A stretch of 64,000 bases of DNA from Bacillota bacterium (GCA_013178275.1 JABLWZ010000022.1:1-64000), one strand, 5' to 3'; positions 12,434 to 21,750 are shown, counted from the first letter of the stretch. Program-made: numbers and translations. The notes: a model not told the origin generated them from the letters alone.

Positions 12434-12886
12434 CTAGTCTCTCCGGCTAGGTTGTGCTGGAAGTCCTTTGGCGGATTTTATATAGTACTTGAACGTTTTA
12501 CTGCATTTTGAATCGGTCTTGATTTCGAAAGTAGAAACGCCCCTATGAAAGAAATCATTTTTATAAACCTTTCTAGTGTAAGCATTACGACTGACCCTGA
12601 ATTCCTGTTCCCAGTCTATCGAGCCGTCATCCTTAAAAGATGTGATTACGACCATCATATAACGAATATCATAATCGCTCTGGTTGTCGATTCTACCATA
12701 AAATCTGTTCTCGTCAATTCTATTGGCGGACAAGTGAATCTTGGAATACTCGGAGGGAGGGATATCTTTAGAATTGCCGGTTTGGCTTGCCCAAAACATA
12801 AGAAAAAGAATTATTGTAAACCCCAAGATGAAACACACGAGCCCACTGACGCTTATCTCTTCATTTTGTTTAGAAGTACCTCCCAT
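12434..12886 (-). CDS. Small membrane-anchored protein of unknown function
   Basis: A 150-aa protein I do not recognise. One transmembrane helix (about 16-34, LVCFILGFTIILFLMFW) is followed by a hydrophilic domain that would face outside. The segment around 55-85 (IHLSANRI...YGRIDNQSDYDIRYMMVVITSFKDD) has the alternating pattern of a small beta-sandwich such as FxLYD-type domains; this is only a resemblance. The putative SD (GGAAGGA) is about 14 nt from the ATG, so the start is not certain. Much lower GC than the backbone genes, and surrounded by repeats and a gene remnant, suggesting acquired DNA. Confidence 0.6.
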   Translation of the reverse strand: MGGTSKQNEEISVSGLVCFILGFTIILFLMFWASQTGNSKDIPPSEYSKIHLSANRIDENRFYGRIDNQSDYDIRYMMVVITSFKDDGSIDWEQEFRVSRNAYTRKVYKNDFFHRGVSTFEIKTDSKCSKTFKYYIKSAKGLPAQPSRRD

Positions 12887-12940
12887 GCTTTACGACTATC
12901 CTTCCTAATCCTATTACCCCCATGGTGATGCCAGAGAGGT

Positions 12941-13114
12941 TCACCTGCCACCATCAGAAGGCCAGTGTATAGGAATTGGTATAAATACATAGGCGTAAAC
13001 CGCTCCGACCAATGGTAACAAGAATGCCGCCGATAGAACCAGTATTAGTTCGTAAAGCCTCAGCTTCTTGGTTTCAATGTTTCGAGTCTGGGCATCTGTT
13101 AAGTAATCTACGAT
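12941..13114 (-). pseudogene. Open membrane-protein reading frame without a start (remnant)
   Basis: Fifty-seven sense codons between an in-frame TGA (13115-13117) and TGA (12941-12943) encode a basic N-terminus, then a clear hydrophobic helix (LYELILVLSAAFLLPLVGAVY) and a short tail. No ATG, GTG or usable TTG precedes the helix. An ATG in another frame just upstream (near 13118) stops after 14 codons. I read this as a decayed or frameshifted small membrane protein upstream of the 12434-12886 gene. Confidence 0.4.
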
Positions 13115-13252
13115 TCATTACCCTTTAAAAGCGGTATCCAAACGGTTAAACTCATTATAAAACCCAACCGATAGGCTTCCTGTTTTACTTAAGCATATAT
13201 TACATCTAATAACAATATATAGCAATAAAAAGACAAGGCAACTACCGGTCCC

Positions 13253-13870
13253 CTATTGTCTGATCCCGTCCCACTCGGACCAGCCGCCTTCGCTTCCGTA
13301 TCTCCATTTTGCAGTAAAAACGTCGCTGTCCAACGTCAGGGTCAGCCTAAGATCCCCGGCATCGTTCGGGGGGCTGTATGTGGGGTACTCTGACCAGGTG
13401 CCCACCATGGTGTCGCCCGACACGGTCCCTACTATTCTCCCCTGATTGTACTCATAGGTACCATGGACTTGGTTGCCGACCTGAAGCAGCCTCATAGTGC
13501 CCCAATCAGTGTCCCAGGTTCCGGTAAAGGGGCCGGTCACGGGTGAGGTAGTATCCGGCACAGGTGTGCTCGCCGATTCAGACGAGGAGGGCAGGACGGC
13601 CGGGTCGCCTCCCGCGCTGAGCGCGGTGACTATAACCGCCCTTTGCGCGGCGTCCCACTCGACTTTCGCGCCCAGGGCCTCCGCCAGCGCCCGGGCTGGG
13701 ATCATGGTCCGCCCGTTGATTACCTGGGGTGGGACGTCCGACTGGATTTCCACCCCGTTTACAATCAGTCGGATGGGCTCCTCCGCCCAGGCTACCACCG
13801 CCAGTGACAGCGCCCAGAGGCAGACTACCAGCAGAACGGTAAGGAGCTTCTTGGTTTTTGCATGAAACAT
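13253..13870 (-). CDS. Secreted protein with copper-amine-oxidase-N (stalk) domain
   Basis: A 205-aa exported protein. The signal peptide (KTKKLLTVLLVVCLWALSL, cleavage near AWA-EE) precedes a copper amine oxidase N-like domain at about 32-85 (VNGVEIQSDVPPQVINGRTMIPARALAEALGAKVEWD...), common in Clostridia cell-surface proteins. A Ser/Thr/Pro linker then leads to a C-terminal beta-rich domain with GTW and GTWSEYP repeats reminiscent of lipocalin-type barrels. ATG 13870 is preferred over GTG 13879 because GGGAG is then 8 nt away. Function unknown; no operon partner. Confidence 0.75.
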   Translation of the reverse strand: MFHAKTKKLLTVLLVVCLWALSLAVVAWAEEPIRLIVNGVEIQSDVPPQVINGRTMIPARALAEALGAKVEWDAAQRAVIVTALSAGGDPAVLPSSSESASTPVPDTTSPVTGPFTGTWDTDWGTMRLLQVGNQVHGTYEYNQGRIVGTVSGDTMVGTWSEYPTYSPPNDAGDLRLTLTLDSDVFTAKWRYGSEGGWSEWDGIRQ

Positions 13871-14058
13871 GTGAGACACTCCCTTTCTAAAATTAGCCGG
13901 TGAAAACTTAAGGTGTCACGTTTTATAATACCTTCTTAAAATTTAAACCGCCCCCAGGGTATTCCCTGAAAGCCGGTTTAAAGAACTGCTTTATCTGTTC
14001 ATTCACAAGTTTTTCCCACTGCACTTTTTTATTAAGCCCGGCGAATCTTTTTGCTCAT

Positions 14059-14802
14059 TCACTTGCTCCCGGACCTTCTCCGCGAGAGTTCCTGCATGAC
14101 GGCCTCGGGGTCGATGCCGGCCTCGGCCAGCAGGACCAGGAGGTGGTACAGGAGGTCGGCGGACTCGTAGACGAGTTCTTCGTGGCTGCGGTTCTTGGCG
14201 GCGATGATGACCTCGGCGGCTTCCTCGCCGATCTTCTTGCAGATCTTGTCGACGCCCTTCTCGAACAGGTAGGTGGTGTAGGACCCCTCGGGGCGCTTGC
14301 GCTGCCGGTCCAGGATGACTTCGTATAAATCCTTGATGATGTCTTGGGACGGCTCCGGCTTCGCGGCCCCGGGGACCGTTTCGGGTTCGGGATAGTTATT
14401 GCCGCCGTATACCTGCTCGGGGTCGAAGACCCGGGCGCCGGTGATCTTGATCTCGCCGTCCTCGTCGAACTGGCGGTAGAAGCAGGACTGGTAGCCCTCG
14501 TGGCAGGCCGCGCCCGCGGGTTCGACGGCTATCAGCAGGGTGTCCCGGTCGCAGTCGAAGGATACCCCCTTGACCTTCTGGACGTTGCCCGAGGTCTCCC
14601 CCTTGTGCCAGAGTTCTTTGCGGCTGCGGCTGTAGAACCAGGTCTCGCCGGTCTCCATGGTCAGGTCCAGCGCCTCGCGGTTCATGTAGGCCATCATCAG
14701 GACCTCGCCGCTGGCCGCGTCCTGGACGATCGCCGGGATCAGCCCGTCCTCCCCGAACTTGAGCTGGAACTGGAAGGTGCTGCCGTTAAGTTTGTCGCTC
14801 AT
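14059..14802 (-). CDS. hisI: Bifunctional phosphoribosyl-AMP cyclohydrolase / phosphoribosyl-ATP pyrophosphatase
   Basis: A 247-aa HisIE fusion catalysing steps 2 and 3 of histidine synthesis. The N-terminal HisI part (about 1-125) has the metal/substrate motifs [21 protein letters not shown] and [11 protein letters not shown]. The C-terminal HisE part (about 155-247) has the MazG-like [12 protein letters not shown] and [13 protein letters not shown] motifs. The start ATG overlaps the hisF stop as ATGA (14799-14802), so it is translationally coupled; a longer frame upstream is only hisF read in another frame. Last gene of the his run; no obvious terminator after it. Confidence 0.96.
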   Translation of the reverse strand: MSDKLNGSTFQFQLKFGEDGLIPAIVQDAASGEVLMMAYMNREALDLTMETGETWFYSRSRKELWHKGETSGNVQKVKGVSFDCDRDTLLIAVEPAGAACHEGYQSCFYRQFDEDGEIKITGARVFDPEQVYGGNNYPEPETVPGAAKPEPSQDIIKDLYEVILDRQRKRPEGSYTTYLFEKGVDKICKKIGEEAAEVIIAAKNRSHEELVYESADLLYHLLVLLAEAGIDPEAVMQELSRRRSGSK

Positions 14803-15557
14803 TGCCTGATCGCTACTCCCTCCCGGCCAAGGTACTCCTTGGCCTCCTTGATGGAAAACTCGCGGTAGTGGAAGATCGAGGCGGCCAGCGCCGCGTCGGC
14901 CTCTCCCTGGACCAGCACGTCTTTCATGTGGGAGAGCGTCCCCGCCCCTCCCGAGGCGATAACGGGTATGGACACGGCCTGGGACACCGCCCGAGTGAGG
15001 GGGATGTCGTAACCGTCCTTGGTCCCGTCCTTGTCCATGCTGGTGAGGAGTATCTCGCCCGCGCCCAGCTTCTCGGCCTCGCGGACCCACTCCAGGACGT
15101 CCTTCCCGGTGGGCTTGCGGCCGCCGTGGGTATAGACCTCCCAGCGTCCTTCCGCGGCCTGCCGGGCGTCGACTGCCACCACGATGCACTGGGCCCCGAA
15201 GCGGAGGGACGATTCGGTGATGAGGCTCGGCTGCTGCACCGCCGCGGTGTTCAGCGATACCTTGTCGGCCCCGGCCTTAAGTATCCTTCTGATGTCCTCC
15301 AGGGTGCCTATCCCGCCGCCGACTGTGAAGGGGATGAAGACCTCCTCGGAGGTCCGACGGACCACCTCCAGCATGATCGCCCGCCCTTCCGCGGAAGCGG
15401 TGATGTCCAGGAAGACCAGCTCGTCGGCCCCTTCCTTGTCGTAGAAGGCGGCCAGCTCCACCGGGTCTCCCGCGTCTCTGAGGTTCAAAAAGTTGGTCCC
15501 CTTGACCACCCGTCCCGAGGTGACGTCCAGGCAGGGGATTACCCTCTTGGCCAGCAT
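14799..15557 (-). CDS. hisF: Imidazole glycerol phosphate synthase cyclase subunit
   Basis: A 252-aa TIM barrel that, with ammonia from HisH, converts PRFAR to imidazole-glycerol phosphate and AICAR. Standard features: [16 protein letters not shown] at the N-terminus with catalytic Asp11-type residue, the second catalytic Asp in [15 protein letters not shown], and phosphate-binding GG motifs (VGGGIGT, ASGGAGT). The AICAR by-product feeds PurH encoded in the same long block. RBS AGGTGGAAAAAG precedes the ATG. Sits between hisA and hisI with a 26-nt gap upstream. Confidence 0.97.
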   Translation of the reverse strand: MLAKRVIPCLDVTSGRVVKGTNFLNLRDAGDPVELAAFYDKEGADELVFLDITASAEGRAIMLEVVRRTSEEVFIPFTVGGGIGTLEDIRRILKAGADKVSLNTAAVQQPSLITESSLRFGAQCIVVAVDARQAAEGRWEVYTHGGRKPTGKDVLEWVREAEKLGAGEILLTSMDKDGTKDGYDIPLTRAVSQAVSIPVIASGGAGTLSHMKDVLVQGEADAALAASIFHYREFSIKEAKEYLGREGVAIRQ

Positions 15558-15583
15558 CTTTTTCCACCTTTCTGTTGTCGCCG

Positions 15584-16309
15584 CTACTGGGCTATTTCCA
15601 GGGCCTCCTCCAGCACCACCATGCCCGAGTAGAGGGCCCGGCCGATGATCGCTCCCTCGACCCCGTAGGGTTCCAGGGCCTTGAGGCTCAGTATGTCTTC
15701 GAGCGAGGATATCCCGGCGGAGGCTATCACCTTCAAGTTGGTCGCCAGCGCCACCTCGTGGGTCCCTTCGACGTTCGGGCCCTTGAGCATCCCGTCCCGC
15801 CGGATGTCGGTGAGCACGATCCGCTCGACGCCCAGCTTTTCGACCTCGCAGGCCAGCTCGATGGTGGTCTTCTCCACCGAGGACTCCCAGCCCTCGACCA
15901 CTACCCAGCCGTCGCGGGCGTCGATGGCCACCAGTATCTTTTCGGCCCCGAACTCCTCGATCGCCTGCTGTACCAGTACGGGCTGGGCCACCGCGGCTGT
16001 CCCGAGGATGACCCGGGCGACCCCCGCCCCCAGCAGCTGGCGCACCGCGTCCATGGTGCGGATGCCGCCGCCCACCTGGACGGGTATCTTTATGGATTCG
16101 ACTATGGTCTTGATCAGGTCGAGGTTCTTCAGCTTCCCGGCGAAGGCCCCGTCGAGATCAACCACGTGCAGCCAGGGCGCGCCTCTCTTTTCCCAGTTTT
16201 TAGCCATCTCGACCGGGTCATTGGAGAAAACTATCTCCTGGTCCGCGCGGCCCTGGATCAACCGGACGCAGCGCCCCTCGCGGATATCAATCGCGGGTAT
16301 GATCAGCAT
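15584..16309 (-). CDS. hisA: ProFAR isomerase (phosphoribosylformimino-AICAR-P isomerase)
   Basis: A 241-aa TIM barrel performing the Amadori rearrangement of ProFAR to [24 protein letters not shown] at the start carries the catalytic Asp. The second catalytic Asp is in [15 protein letters not shown], with phosphate loops VGGGIRT and ASAGISS. I use ATG 16309, overlapping the last 23 nt of hisH. A TTG six codons earlier (16327) is possible but would add residues absent from the family. Paralogous to hisF, from which it is separated by 26 nt. Confidence 0.95.
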   Translation of the reverse strand: MLIIPAIDIREGRCVRLIQGRADQEIVFSNDPVEMAKNWEKRGAPWLHVVDLDGAFAGKLKNLDLIKTIVESIKIPVQVGGGIRTMDAVRQLLGAGVARVILGTAAVAQPVLVQQAIEEFGAEKILVAIDARDGWVVVEGWESSVEKTTIELACEVEKLGVERIVLTDIRRDGMLKGPNVEGTHEVALATNLKVIASAGISSLEDILSLKALEPYGVEGAIIGRALYSGMVVLEEALEIAQ

Positions 16310-16913
16310 CTCTAACCAACTCCCCAAAGTTCTGTAGTATCTTTAAACCCAGTGTACTGCTTTTTTCCGGGTGAAACTGAATCCCGTAGATGTTGCCGCG
16401 GCTGACCACCGCTGGTATGGTGGACCCGTACTCCGTGACCGCTCCGGTGATATGGGAATCTGCAAGCTGCAGGTAAAAGGAATGATTGAAATAAAAGTAT
16501 GAGTCATCGGGTATCCCGTTGAGGATCTTTTCCTCCCTGACCCGCCGCAGCTGGTTCCACCCGATGTGGGGGACCTTCACCCCCGCCGGCAGGCGGATTA
16601 CCCGGCCCGGCAGCAGCCCCAGACCCTCGTTCCAGCCGAACTCCTCGCTGCCGTCGAATATCAGGTGCTGTCCGAGGCATATGCCCAGGAACGGCCGGCC
16701 GCTCCTGACGTAGTCCCTGATGGCCTGGTCCATACCGTTGGACCTCAGGTTGTTCATCGCGTCCCCGAAGGCCCCGACCCCGGGAAGGACGACTCCCGCC
16801 GCCCCCTCGATGTCCTCGGGGCGGCTGGTGATGCTGGCGGCGAACCCCACGCTTTCCAGCCCCTTCTGCACGCTGCGCAGGTTGCCCATGCCGTAATCGA
16901 CAATGAAGATCAT
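16287..16913 (-). CDS. hisH: Imidazole glycerol phosphate synthase glutaminase subunit
   Basis: A 208-aa class-I glutamine amidotransferase that supplies ammonia to HisF. The nucleophile is Cys in FLGICLGQHLIFDGSEE, with the GVGAFGDAMNNL motif before it. The catalytic His-x-Glu is in GIQFHPEKS close to the C-terminus. Length is normal. It overlaps hisA by 23 nt, giving the common order hisB-hisH-hisA-hisF-hisIE. Confidence 0.96.
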   Translation of the reverse strand: MIFIVDYGMGNLRSVQKGLESVGFAASITSRPEDIEGAAGVVLPGVGAFGDAMNNLRSNGMDQAIRDYVRSGRPFLGICLGQHLIFDGSEEFGWNEGLGLLPGRVIRLPAGVKVPHIGWNQLRRVREEKILNGIPDDSYFYFNHSFYLQLADSHITGAVTEYGSTIPAVVSRGNIYGIQFHPEKSSTLGLKILQNFGELVRDADHTRD

Positions 16914-16931
16914 GCTTTTTCCCCTTATTCC

Positions 16932-17525
16932 CTAGACTAGAATCCCCTTGGTGGAAGGCACCCCTTCTCCCCGGGGGTCGATCTCGACGGCCTGCCGCAG
17001 CGCCCGACCGAGCGCCTTGAATACCGCCTCGATGATGTGGTGGGTGTTGCGCCCGGCGAGCATGGCCACGTGCAGGGTTATCCCCGCGTTGTTGGCCAGC
17101 GCCTTCAGAAACTCCTCGACCAGCTCCACGTCGAACTCCCCGACCCGGGGCGTCGGGCACTTGACCTGGCAGCTCAGGTAGGGGCGTCCGCTCAGGTCGA
17201 GCGCCACCTGGACCAGGGCCTCGTCCATGGGGACCAGCGCGCTGCCGTAACGGTTGATGCTCTGCTTATCCCCCAGCGCGTGCTCCAGCGCCTGGCCCAT
17301 GGTAATCCCGATATCCTCCACGGTGTGGTGGCCGTCCACCTCCAGGTCTCCCTGCGCGTACACAGTCAGGTCGAACATGCCGTGACGGGTGAAGAGCTCC
17401 AGCATGTGGTTGAAGAAGGGCAGACCCGTGTCTCCTTCGAAAGAGCCGCTTCCCAGGAGGCGGAACGTGACCTTGACCTCCGTCTCGCCGGTCATCCGGT
17501 GAACCTCCCCTGTTCTCCCTGCCAT
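16932..17525 (-). CDS. hisB: Imidazoleglycerol-phosphate dehydratase
   Basis: A 197-aa monofunctional HisB, a manganese enzyme dehydrating IGP to imidazole-acetol phosphate. Metal-binding His motifs are evident: FFNHMLELFTRHG, DGHHTVEDIGI and GRNTHHIIEAVFKALGRAL. No phosphatase domain is fused. The ATG at 17525 has a strong AAGGAGG 7-8 nt upstream. It begins the second his segment after an AT-rich 129-nt gap that could hold an internal promoter. Confidence 0.97.
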   Translation of the reverse strand: MAGRTGEVHRMTGETEVKVTFRLLGSGSFEGDTGLPFFNHMLELFTRHGMFDLTVYAQGDLEVDGHHTVEDIGITMGQALEHALGDKQSINRYGSALVPMDEALVQVALDLSGRPYLSCQVKCPTPRVGEFDVELVEEFLKALANNAGITLHVAMLAGRNTHHIIEAVFKALGRALRQAVEIDPRGEGVPSTKGILV

Positions 17526-17654
17526 CAGATTCCTCCTTTCGTTTAAGTTGATTTATTAAAATACTTACAAGATTATAAGCCATGTACAAAGCAACTGAAT
17601 TTTACAGACAAACATCGAAATATATTTATTTCTATTGTCTATAATGTTATGGAG
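17526..17654 (-). promoter_or_regulatory. AT-rich gap upstream of hisB with a TATAAT box
   Basis: This is the longest and most AT-rich gap inside the pur-his block. On the minus strand TATAAT occurs at 17572-17577, 46 nt upstream of hisB, but no matching -35 was found at 16-18 bp. An internal promoter for hisBHAF-IE is plausible and unproven. Confidence 0.3.
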
Positions 17655-18941
17655 TTATACCGGGCGTATCCGCCGCACCTTGATGGAGTTGGCGTGGGCT
17701 CCCAGGCCTTCAACGTCGGCCAGCTTTATCACCGCATCGGCCACCGCGTCGAACCCCCGGGGGGAGTAGGCGATGACGCTGCTCTTCTTCATGAAGGTGT
17801 CGACCGTGACCGGCGAGTAGAACCGGGCGGTGCCGCCGGTGGGCAGGATGTGGTTCGGCCCGGCTATATAGTCCCCGATCGGCTCGGGGGAGAACGGTCC
17901 TATGAATATGGCCCCCGCGTTTTCTATCTGGCCCAGCCAGGTGAAGGGCTGGTCGACCATCAGCTCCAGGTGCTCGGGAGCGAACTGGTTGGCGAGCGCC
18001 ACCGCCTCCTCCAGGTCCCGGGTGATGATTATTGCCCCGTAGTCGCTGATGGACTGCTGGGATATCTCCCGGCGGCTGAGCTGGGCGAGCTGACGCTCGA
18101 CCTCCTTTTTTACCGCCTCGGCCAGCCTGGCGGAGGGGGTGAGCAGGATGGAGGAGGCCAGGGCGTCGTGCTCGGCCTGGGAGAGCAGGTCAGCCGCTAT
18201 GTACGACGGCGGCGCGGACTCGTCGGCCACCACCAGCACCTCGCTGGGGCCCGCCAGCATGTCGATGTCGACGCTGCCGTAGACCTGCTTCTTGGCCAGG
18301 GTGACGTAGATGTTGCCGGGGCCTGTTATCTTGTCGACCCGGGGCAGGCTCTGGGTCCCGAAGGCCAGGGCGGCTACCGCCTGGGCTCCGCCCACCTTAT
18401 AGATCTCCCTCACCCCGCAGGCGTCGGCGGCCACCAGGGTGTAGGGGTTCAGCGACCCGTCGGCTGCCGGGGGGCTGACCATGACTATCTCGGGCACCCC
18501 CGCGACCTGGGCCGGGAGGGCGTTCATCAGCACGGTGGACGGGTAGGCGGCGGTGCCCCCGGGTACGTAGATTCCGACCCGCTTCAGGGGCCTTACCACC
18601 TGTCCCAGGATGCTTCCATACGGGTCGGGCTCCATCCAGGAGTGCTGCTTCTGTTTCTGGTGGAACTCCTCGATGTTGGCGATGGCGGTTTCCAGCACCT
18701 CCAGGAATTCGTGGTCGACCTTGGACCAGGCCTCTTTTATCTCGCGGTTGGAGACCCGAAAGTTGCGCTTGGTGATGGACGCCCGGTCGAAGCGGTTGGT
18801 GAGCCTAAACACCGCCCGGTCTCCCTCGGTCCTGACCTGTTCGACTATCTCCGTGACCCGGGCCTCGATCGCGGCCTGGTCGGCTATCTGCTTGACCAGG
18901 ACCTTTTCCACCCCGGGGTCGCTGCTCTGGATTACGCGCAT
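17655..18941 (-). CDS. hisD: Histidinol dehydrogenase
   Basis: A 428-aa zinc enzyme performing the last two oxidations, histidinol to histidine, with NAD+. Recognisable motifs: YVPGGTAAYPSTVLMNALPAQVAGV, KVGGAQAVAALAFGT, ITGPGNIYV, DMLAGPSEVLV, Zn/catalytic residues in LLSQAEHD, QFAPEHLEL and GDYIAGPNHILPTGGTARF. Full length. The hisG stop and hisD ATG abut (TAGATG). Followed by the AT-rich gap before hisB. Confidence 0.97.
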   Translation of the reverse strand: MRVIQSSDPGVEKVLVKQIADQAAIEARVTEIVEQVRTEGDRAVFRLTNRFDRASITKRNFRVSNREIKEAWSKVDHEFLEVLETAIANIEEFHQKQKQHSWMEPDPYGSILGQVVRPLKRVGIYVPGGTAAYPSTVLMNALPAQVAGVPEIVMVSPPAADGSLNPYTLVAADACGVREIYKVGGAQAVAALAFGTQSLPRVDKITGPGNIYVTLAKKQVYGSVDIDMLAGPSEVLVVADESAPPSYIAADLLSQAEHDALASSILLTPSARLAEAVKKEVERQLAQLSRREISQQSISDYGAIIITRDLEEAVALANQFAPEHLELMVDQPFTWLGQIENAGAIFIGPFSPEPIGDYIAGPNHILPTGGTARFYSPVTVDTFMKKSSVIAYSPRGFDAVADAVIKLADVEGLGAHANSIKVRRIRPV

Positions 18942-19616
18942 CTATTCCAATCCCCCTTTTTCCACCGCCAGCCTCATCTTCTCTATCAGGGGCTGCAGGG
19001 TGGCGAACTTCATGCGGTAGCTGACCCGGTTCGCTATCAGGCGGGCGGTGGCGGGGAACATCTCTTCCAGCACCACCAGGTTGTTCTCCTTCAGGGTGCG
19101 GCCGGAGGACACGATGTCGACTATCAGGTCGGACAGGCCCACGCTGGGGGCGAGTTCGATGTTGCCGTGCAGCTTTATGACTTCGACCTGGACCCCCTTC
19201 TCCCGGAAGAAGACGTCGGTGACGTGGGGGAACTTGGTAGCCACCCGGGTGTGGCTGAAGCGGCTGATGTCCCCGCGCTCCGCCAGGTCCTGCGGCACCG
19301 CCACCACCATCCGGCAGTAGCCGTATTTCAGGTCCAGTATCTCGAAGACGTACTTGTCTTCCTCGGCGATGGTGTCCTTGCCCACGATCCCCAGGTCGGC
19401 CGCCCCGTACTCCACGAAGGTGGGGATGTCGGTGGGGCGGCAGAAGATGTATTTTACTCCGAGGTCGCACCCGTTTTCGGGTTCGTACTCGAATACCAGC
19501 TGTCTGCTTTCTTCGTGCAGCTCTTCCCAGGGCAGCCCGGTCTCCCGCAGGAGGTTCACCGAGGGCTGAAACAGTTTTCCCTTGGGAAGGGCCACGGTTA
19601 TGCGGTCCCGAGCCAT
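18942..19616 (-). CDS. hisG: ATP phosphoribosyltransferase, short form
   Basis: A 224-aa HisG(S), catalysing the committed step ATP + PRPP to phosphoribosyl-ATP. It lacks the C-terminal allosteric ACT-like domain of the long form and therefore requires HisZ, encoded just upstream. Features: ITVALPKGKLFQPSVNLL, the ADLGIVGKDTIAEED motif and the PRPP loop DLIVDIVSSGRTLKENNL. A good GGAGAAG RBS precedes ATG 19616. Likely feedback-inhibited by histidine through HisZ (family knowledge). Confidence 0.97.
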   Translation of the reverse strand: MARDRITVALPKGKLFQPSVNLLRETGLPWEELHEESRQLVFEYEPENGCDLGVKYIFCRPTDIPTFVEYGAADLGIVGKDTIAEEDKYVFEILDLKYGYCRMVVAVPQDLAERGDISRFSHTRVATKFPHVTDVFFREKGVQVEVIKLHGNIELAPSVGLSDLIVDIVSSGRTLKENNLVVLEEMFPATARLIANRVSYRMKFATLQPLIEKMRLAVEKGGLE

Positions 19617-19673
19617 GATGCTTCTCCTTCTGTGCTTCTTTTGCTGAGGTTATTGTATGCCGGCCAGCGGCGT

Positions 19674-20675
19674 TTAGCGGTCTCTCTGGTTGGCCCGGGC
19701 CAGCAGCAGCCGGTCCAGGCCCAACGCGAACCCTATCGCTGGGCAGGGATAGCCGAACTTTTCCAGCAGGTTGTCGTAGCGCCCGCCGCCGCAGATGGTG
19801 AACCCCAGGTCGGTGGTGTACCCCTCGAAGACTATCCCGGTGTAGTAGTCGAAGTCGCGCAGCAGCCCCAGGTCGAGCTGGACCGATTCCTCCACCCCGA
19901 GATCCCCCAGGTGGTCGAAAACCTCTTCCAGCCGGTCTATGGCCTGTCGGGCGTAATCGCCGTTGACCATCGACTTGGCCCGGCCCAGGACCTCTCTGCC
20001 TCCCTGGAGGTCCGAAAACTCGAGTATCAGCTCTTTCTGCCCCCCGGCGACCCGGTGCGCGTCCAGGGTCTGCTCCAGCCCCACCAGGTCCTTGCGGGCG
20101 ATAGCCCCCTTGATCAGGCGCACCACGTTTTCGGGGAGGCGCACCTCGTCCATGATGGCGTTGAACACGGGTATCTGCCCGAGGCTGACCTGGAAGTCCT
20201 CCAGGCCCACCCGGTGCAGGGCCTTGACCGAGAGCGCGATTATCTCGGCGTCGGCGCTCGATTCGGGCTGGCCGACCAGCTCGACCCCGGCCTGCCCGAA
20301 CTCCCGCATCCGGCCCGCCTGCGGGCTCTCGTAGCGGAAGACGTTGGACAGGTAGAACAGGCGCAGCGGCAGTGCCAGGTGCCGCATCCGGGTGGCCACC
20401 AGCCGGGCGATCGGGGTGGTCATGTCCGACCGCAGCACCAGCAGCCGGCCGTCGCGGTCGAACAGCCGATAGAGCTGGTTTTCCAGCTCTTCGCCCATCT
20501 CGACCGCCATGGTCTCGAAAAACTCCAGGGTCGGGGTGATGACCTCCTCGAAACCCTGGGATTCAAACAGTTCCGCGAGTTGGTTTTCCAGTTGTCTTCT
20601 CCGTCTGGCCTCTCCGGGGAGGTAGTCCCTCGTCCCCGCCGGGATCGGCCAGATCCCTGGGCTCTTTGTGCCCAT
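19674..20675 (-). CDS. hisZ: ATP phosphoribosyltransferase regulatory subunit
   Basis: A 333-aa HisRS-like protein lacking aminoacylation activity; it forms a hetero-octamer with short HisG and confers histidine feedback. The class-II synthetase core is visible as GTRDYLPGEARRRRQLEN, a VITPTLEFFE motif 1-like segment, motif 2 LRLFYLSNVFRYE and motif 3-like GFALGLDRLLLA. The anticodon-binding domain of true HisRS is missing, as expected at this length. RBS AAGGAGG upstream of ATG 20675. Confidence 0.95.
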   Translation of the reverse strand: MGTKSPGIWPIPAGTRDYLPGEARRRRQLENQLAELFESQGFEEVITPTLEFFETMAVEMGEELENQLYRLFDRDGRLLVLRSDMTTPIARLVATRMRHLALPLRLFYLSNVFRYESPQAGRMREFGQAGVELVGQPESSADAEIIALSVKALHRVGLEDFQVSLGQIPVFNAIMDEVRLPENVVRLIKGAIARKDLVGLEQTLDAHRVAGGQKELILEFSDLQGGREVLGRAKSMVNGDYARQAIDRLEEVFDHLGDLGVEESVQLDLGLLRDFDYYTGIVFEGYTTDLGFTICGGGRYDNLLEKFGYPCPAIGFALGLDRLLLARANQRDR

Positions 20676-20714
20676 CGACGCATCCTCCTTAATGTCGGGC
20701 CTCCACCGGACCTT

Positions 20715-21020
20715 TCACCGCCGGTCATGCTCCTGCAGCCTTCTCAGGATCAGCCGGTAGCCGCCGGCTTCCGACTGCAGAAACCGCCTGACCCGGCTGA
20801 TGGTGGCCGTGCTGGCCCCGGTCCTCTCGCTGATATCGGCGTAAGTCTGGTTGGCGCTCAGCATCCGGGCGACCTCCAGACGCTGGGCCAGCGCCTTGAC
20901 CTCGCCCACCGTGCAGAGGTCGTCGAAAAACCGGTAGCACTCTTCGCTGTCCTTGAGCATCAGCACGGCTTCGAAGAGCCGGTCCACCAGCGGGTCTTTC
21001 ATTCTGCTGCTAAAGGCCAT
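20715..21020 (-). CDS. yerC: YerC/YecD family TrpR-related repressor
   Basis: A 101-aa helix-turn-helix protein of the TrpR-like YerC family. The DNA-binding part is around TYADISERTGASTATISRVRRFLQ (about 60-85), preceded by LCTVGEVKALAQRLEVARML. Family knowledge links YerC in Bacillus to the his genes; its place directly upstream of hisZ supports a role in his regulation here. ATG 21020 is chosen over GTG 21026 because GGGAGG is then 7 nt away. No co-repressor is known from sequence. Confidence 0.88.
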   Translation of the reverse strand: MAFSSRMKDPLVDRLFEAVLMLKDSEECYRFFDDLCTVGEVKALAQRLEVARMLSANQTYADISERTGASTATISRVRRFLQSEAGGYRLILRRLQEHDRR

Positions 21021-21038
21021 TTCCACACCTCCCGGGTT

Positions 21039-21734
21039 CTACAGTAGCTTGGAGTCGTTTATCCATAACTCGAACTGGCAGCCCAGGAACTGGGCGGCTT
21101 TCCGGCACAGCATCATCTTCACCATGTATATCTCGAAGTAGTCGACCACCGAACAGATCTGGCAGTCTATCTTGATCCTGATCGCTATCAGCTTCTCGTC
21201 GGGGCGGACCTCCAGCTCGGAGTCCTCCGCGGCGTAGTTGACCCGGTCGCGGGTGGTGAAGGCCGCCAGGTCGCACTTGCGCACCCGGCTCCGGTGCACG
21301 TTCGATTTGTCGGCCAGTATCACCGCGGCGGTGATGCTGTTTACCGGGTTGCCGCCGGTGTTCTCCTCGTGGTTGCCGATCGCCGCCATCACCTGCGCGT
21401 ATTCCTTCGGTTCCATCCCCAGGTCCCGGAGTATCTGGTAAGCCAGCAGGGCTCCGCTGAAGCCGTGCGAGGCCCGGTTCACCAGGTTGCCCAGGTCGTG
21501 CAGATACCCGGCGATGGCCGCCAGCTCGCACTCCCGCTGGGGATGGCCCAGCTTTTCCAGTATCTCGTAGCTCAGTCTGGCGACCAGCTCGGCGTGTCCC
21601 GCGTCGTGCTGGATGCGGCCGAGCACCCCCAGGAACTCGTTGGTGGTGGTTATAAACTGCTGGATCAAGGGGCTGGTTCTGAGCGTTTCCACTGTTATCG
21701 GCGGCCTGGCTGCCGCGCTGCTGACCTCTGTCAT
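21039..21734 (-). CDS. HD-domain phosphohydrolase of unknown substrate
   Basis: A 231-aa HD-superfamily protein. Metal ligands look intact: H in HDAGHAELVARLSYEI, the HD pair in IAGYLHDLGN, and a later NHEENTGG/ILADKSNVHRSR segment with the distal Asp. It is encoded between purD and yerC, 17 nt after purD and 18 nt before yerC, so it is cotranscribed with nucleotide and histidine genes. A nucleotide or cyclic-nucleotide substrate is a guess. Some clostridial relatives contain the same motif order; I do not know a characterised member. Confidence 0.75.
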   Translation of the reverse strand: MTEVSSAAARPPITVETLRTSPLIQQFITTTNEFLGVLGRIQHDAGHAELVARLSYEILEKLGHPQRECELAAIAGYLHDLGNLVNRASHGFSGALLAYQILRDLGMEPKEYAQVMAAIGNHEENTGGNPVNSITAAVILADKSNVHRSRVRKCDLAAFTTRDRVNYAAEDSELEVRPDEKLIAIRIKIDCQICSVVDYFEIYMVKMMLCRKAAQFLGCQFELWINDSKLL

Positions 21735-21750
21735 GCTTACACCCCCGGTT

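Noticed and set aside
14059..15189. Longer hisIE frame starting at 15189
   Set aside because: The extension is hisF in another frame; the ATGA overlap at 14799-14802 marks the real start.
17649..21047. Open frame of over 1100 codons on the + strand, antisense to hisD-hisG-hisZ-yerC
   Set aside because: It mirrors the real genes in a GC-rich region where the complementary frame rarely meets stops. Its composition (Gly/Asp/His/Val-rich, no motif) and lack of SD argue against coding, and the minus strand genes are unambiguous.
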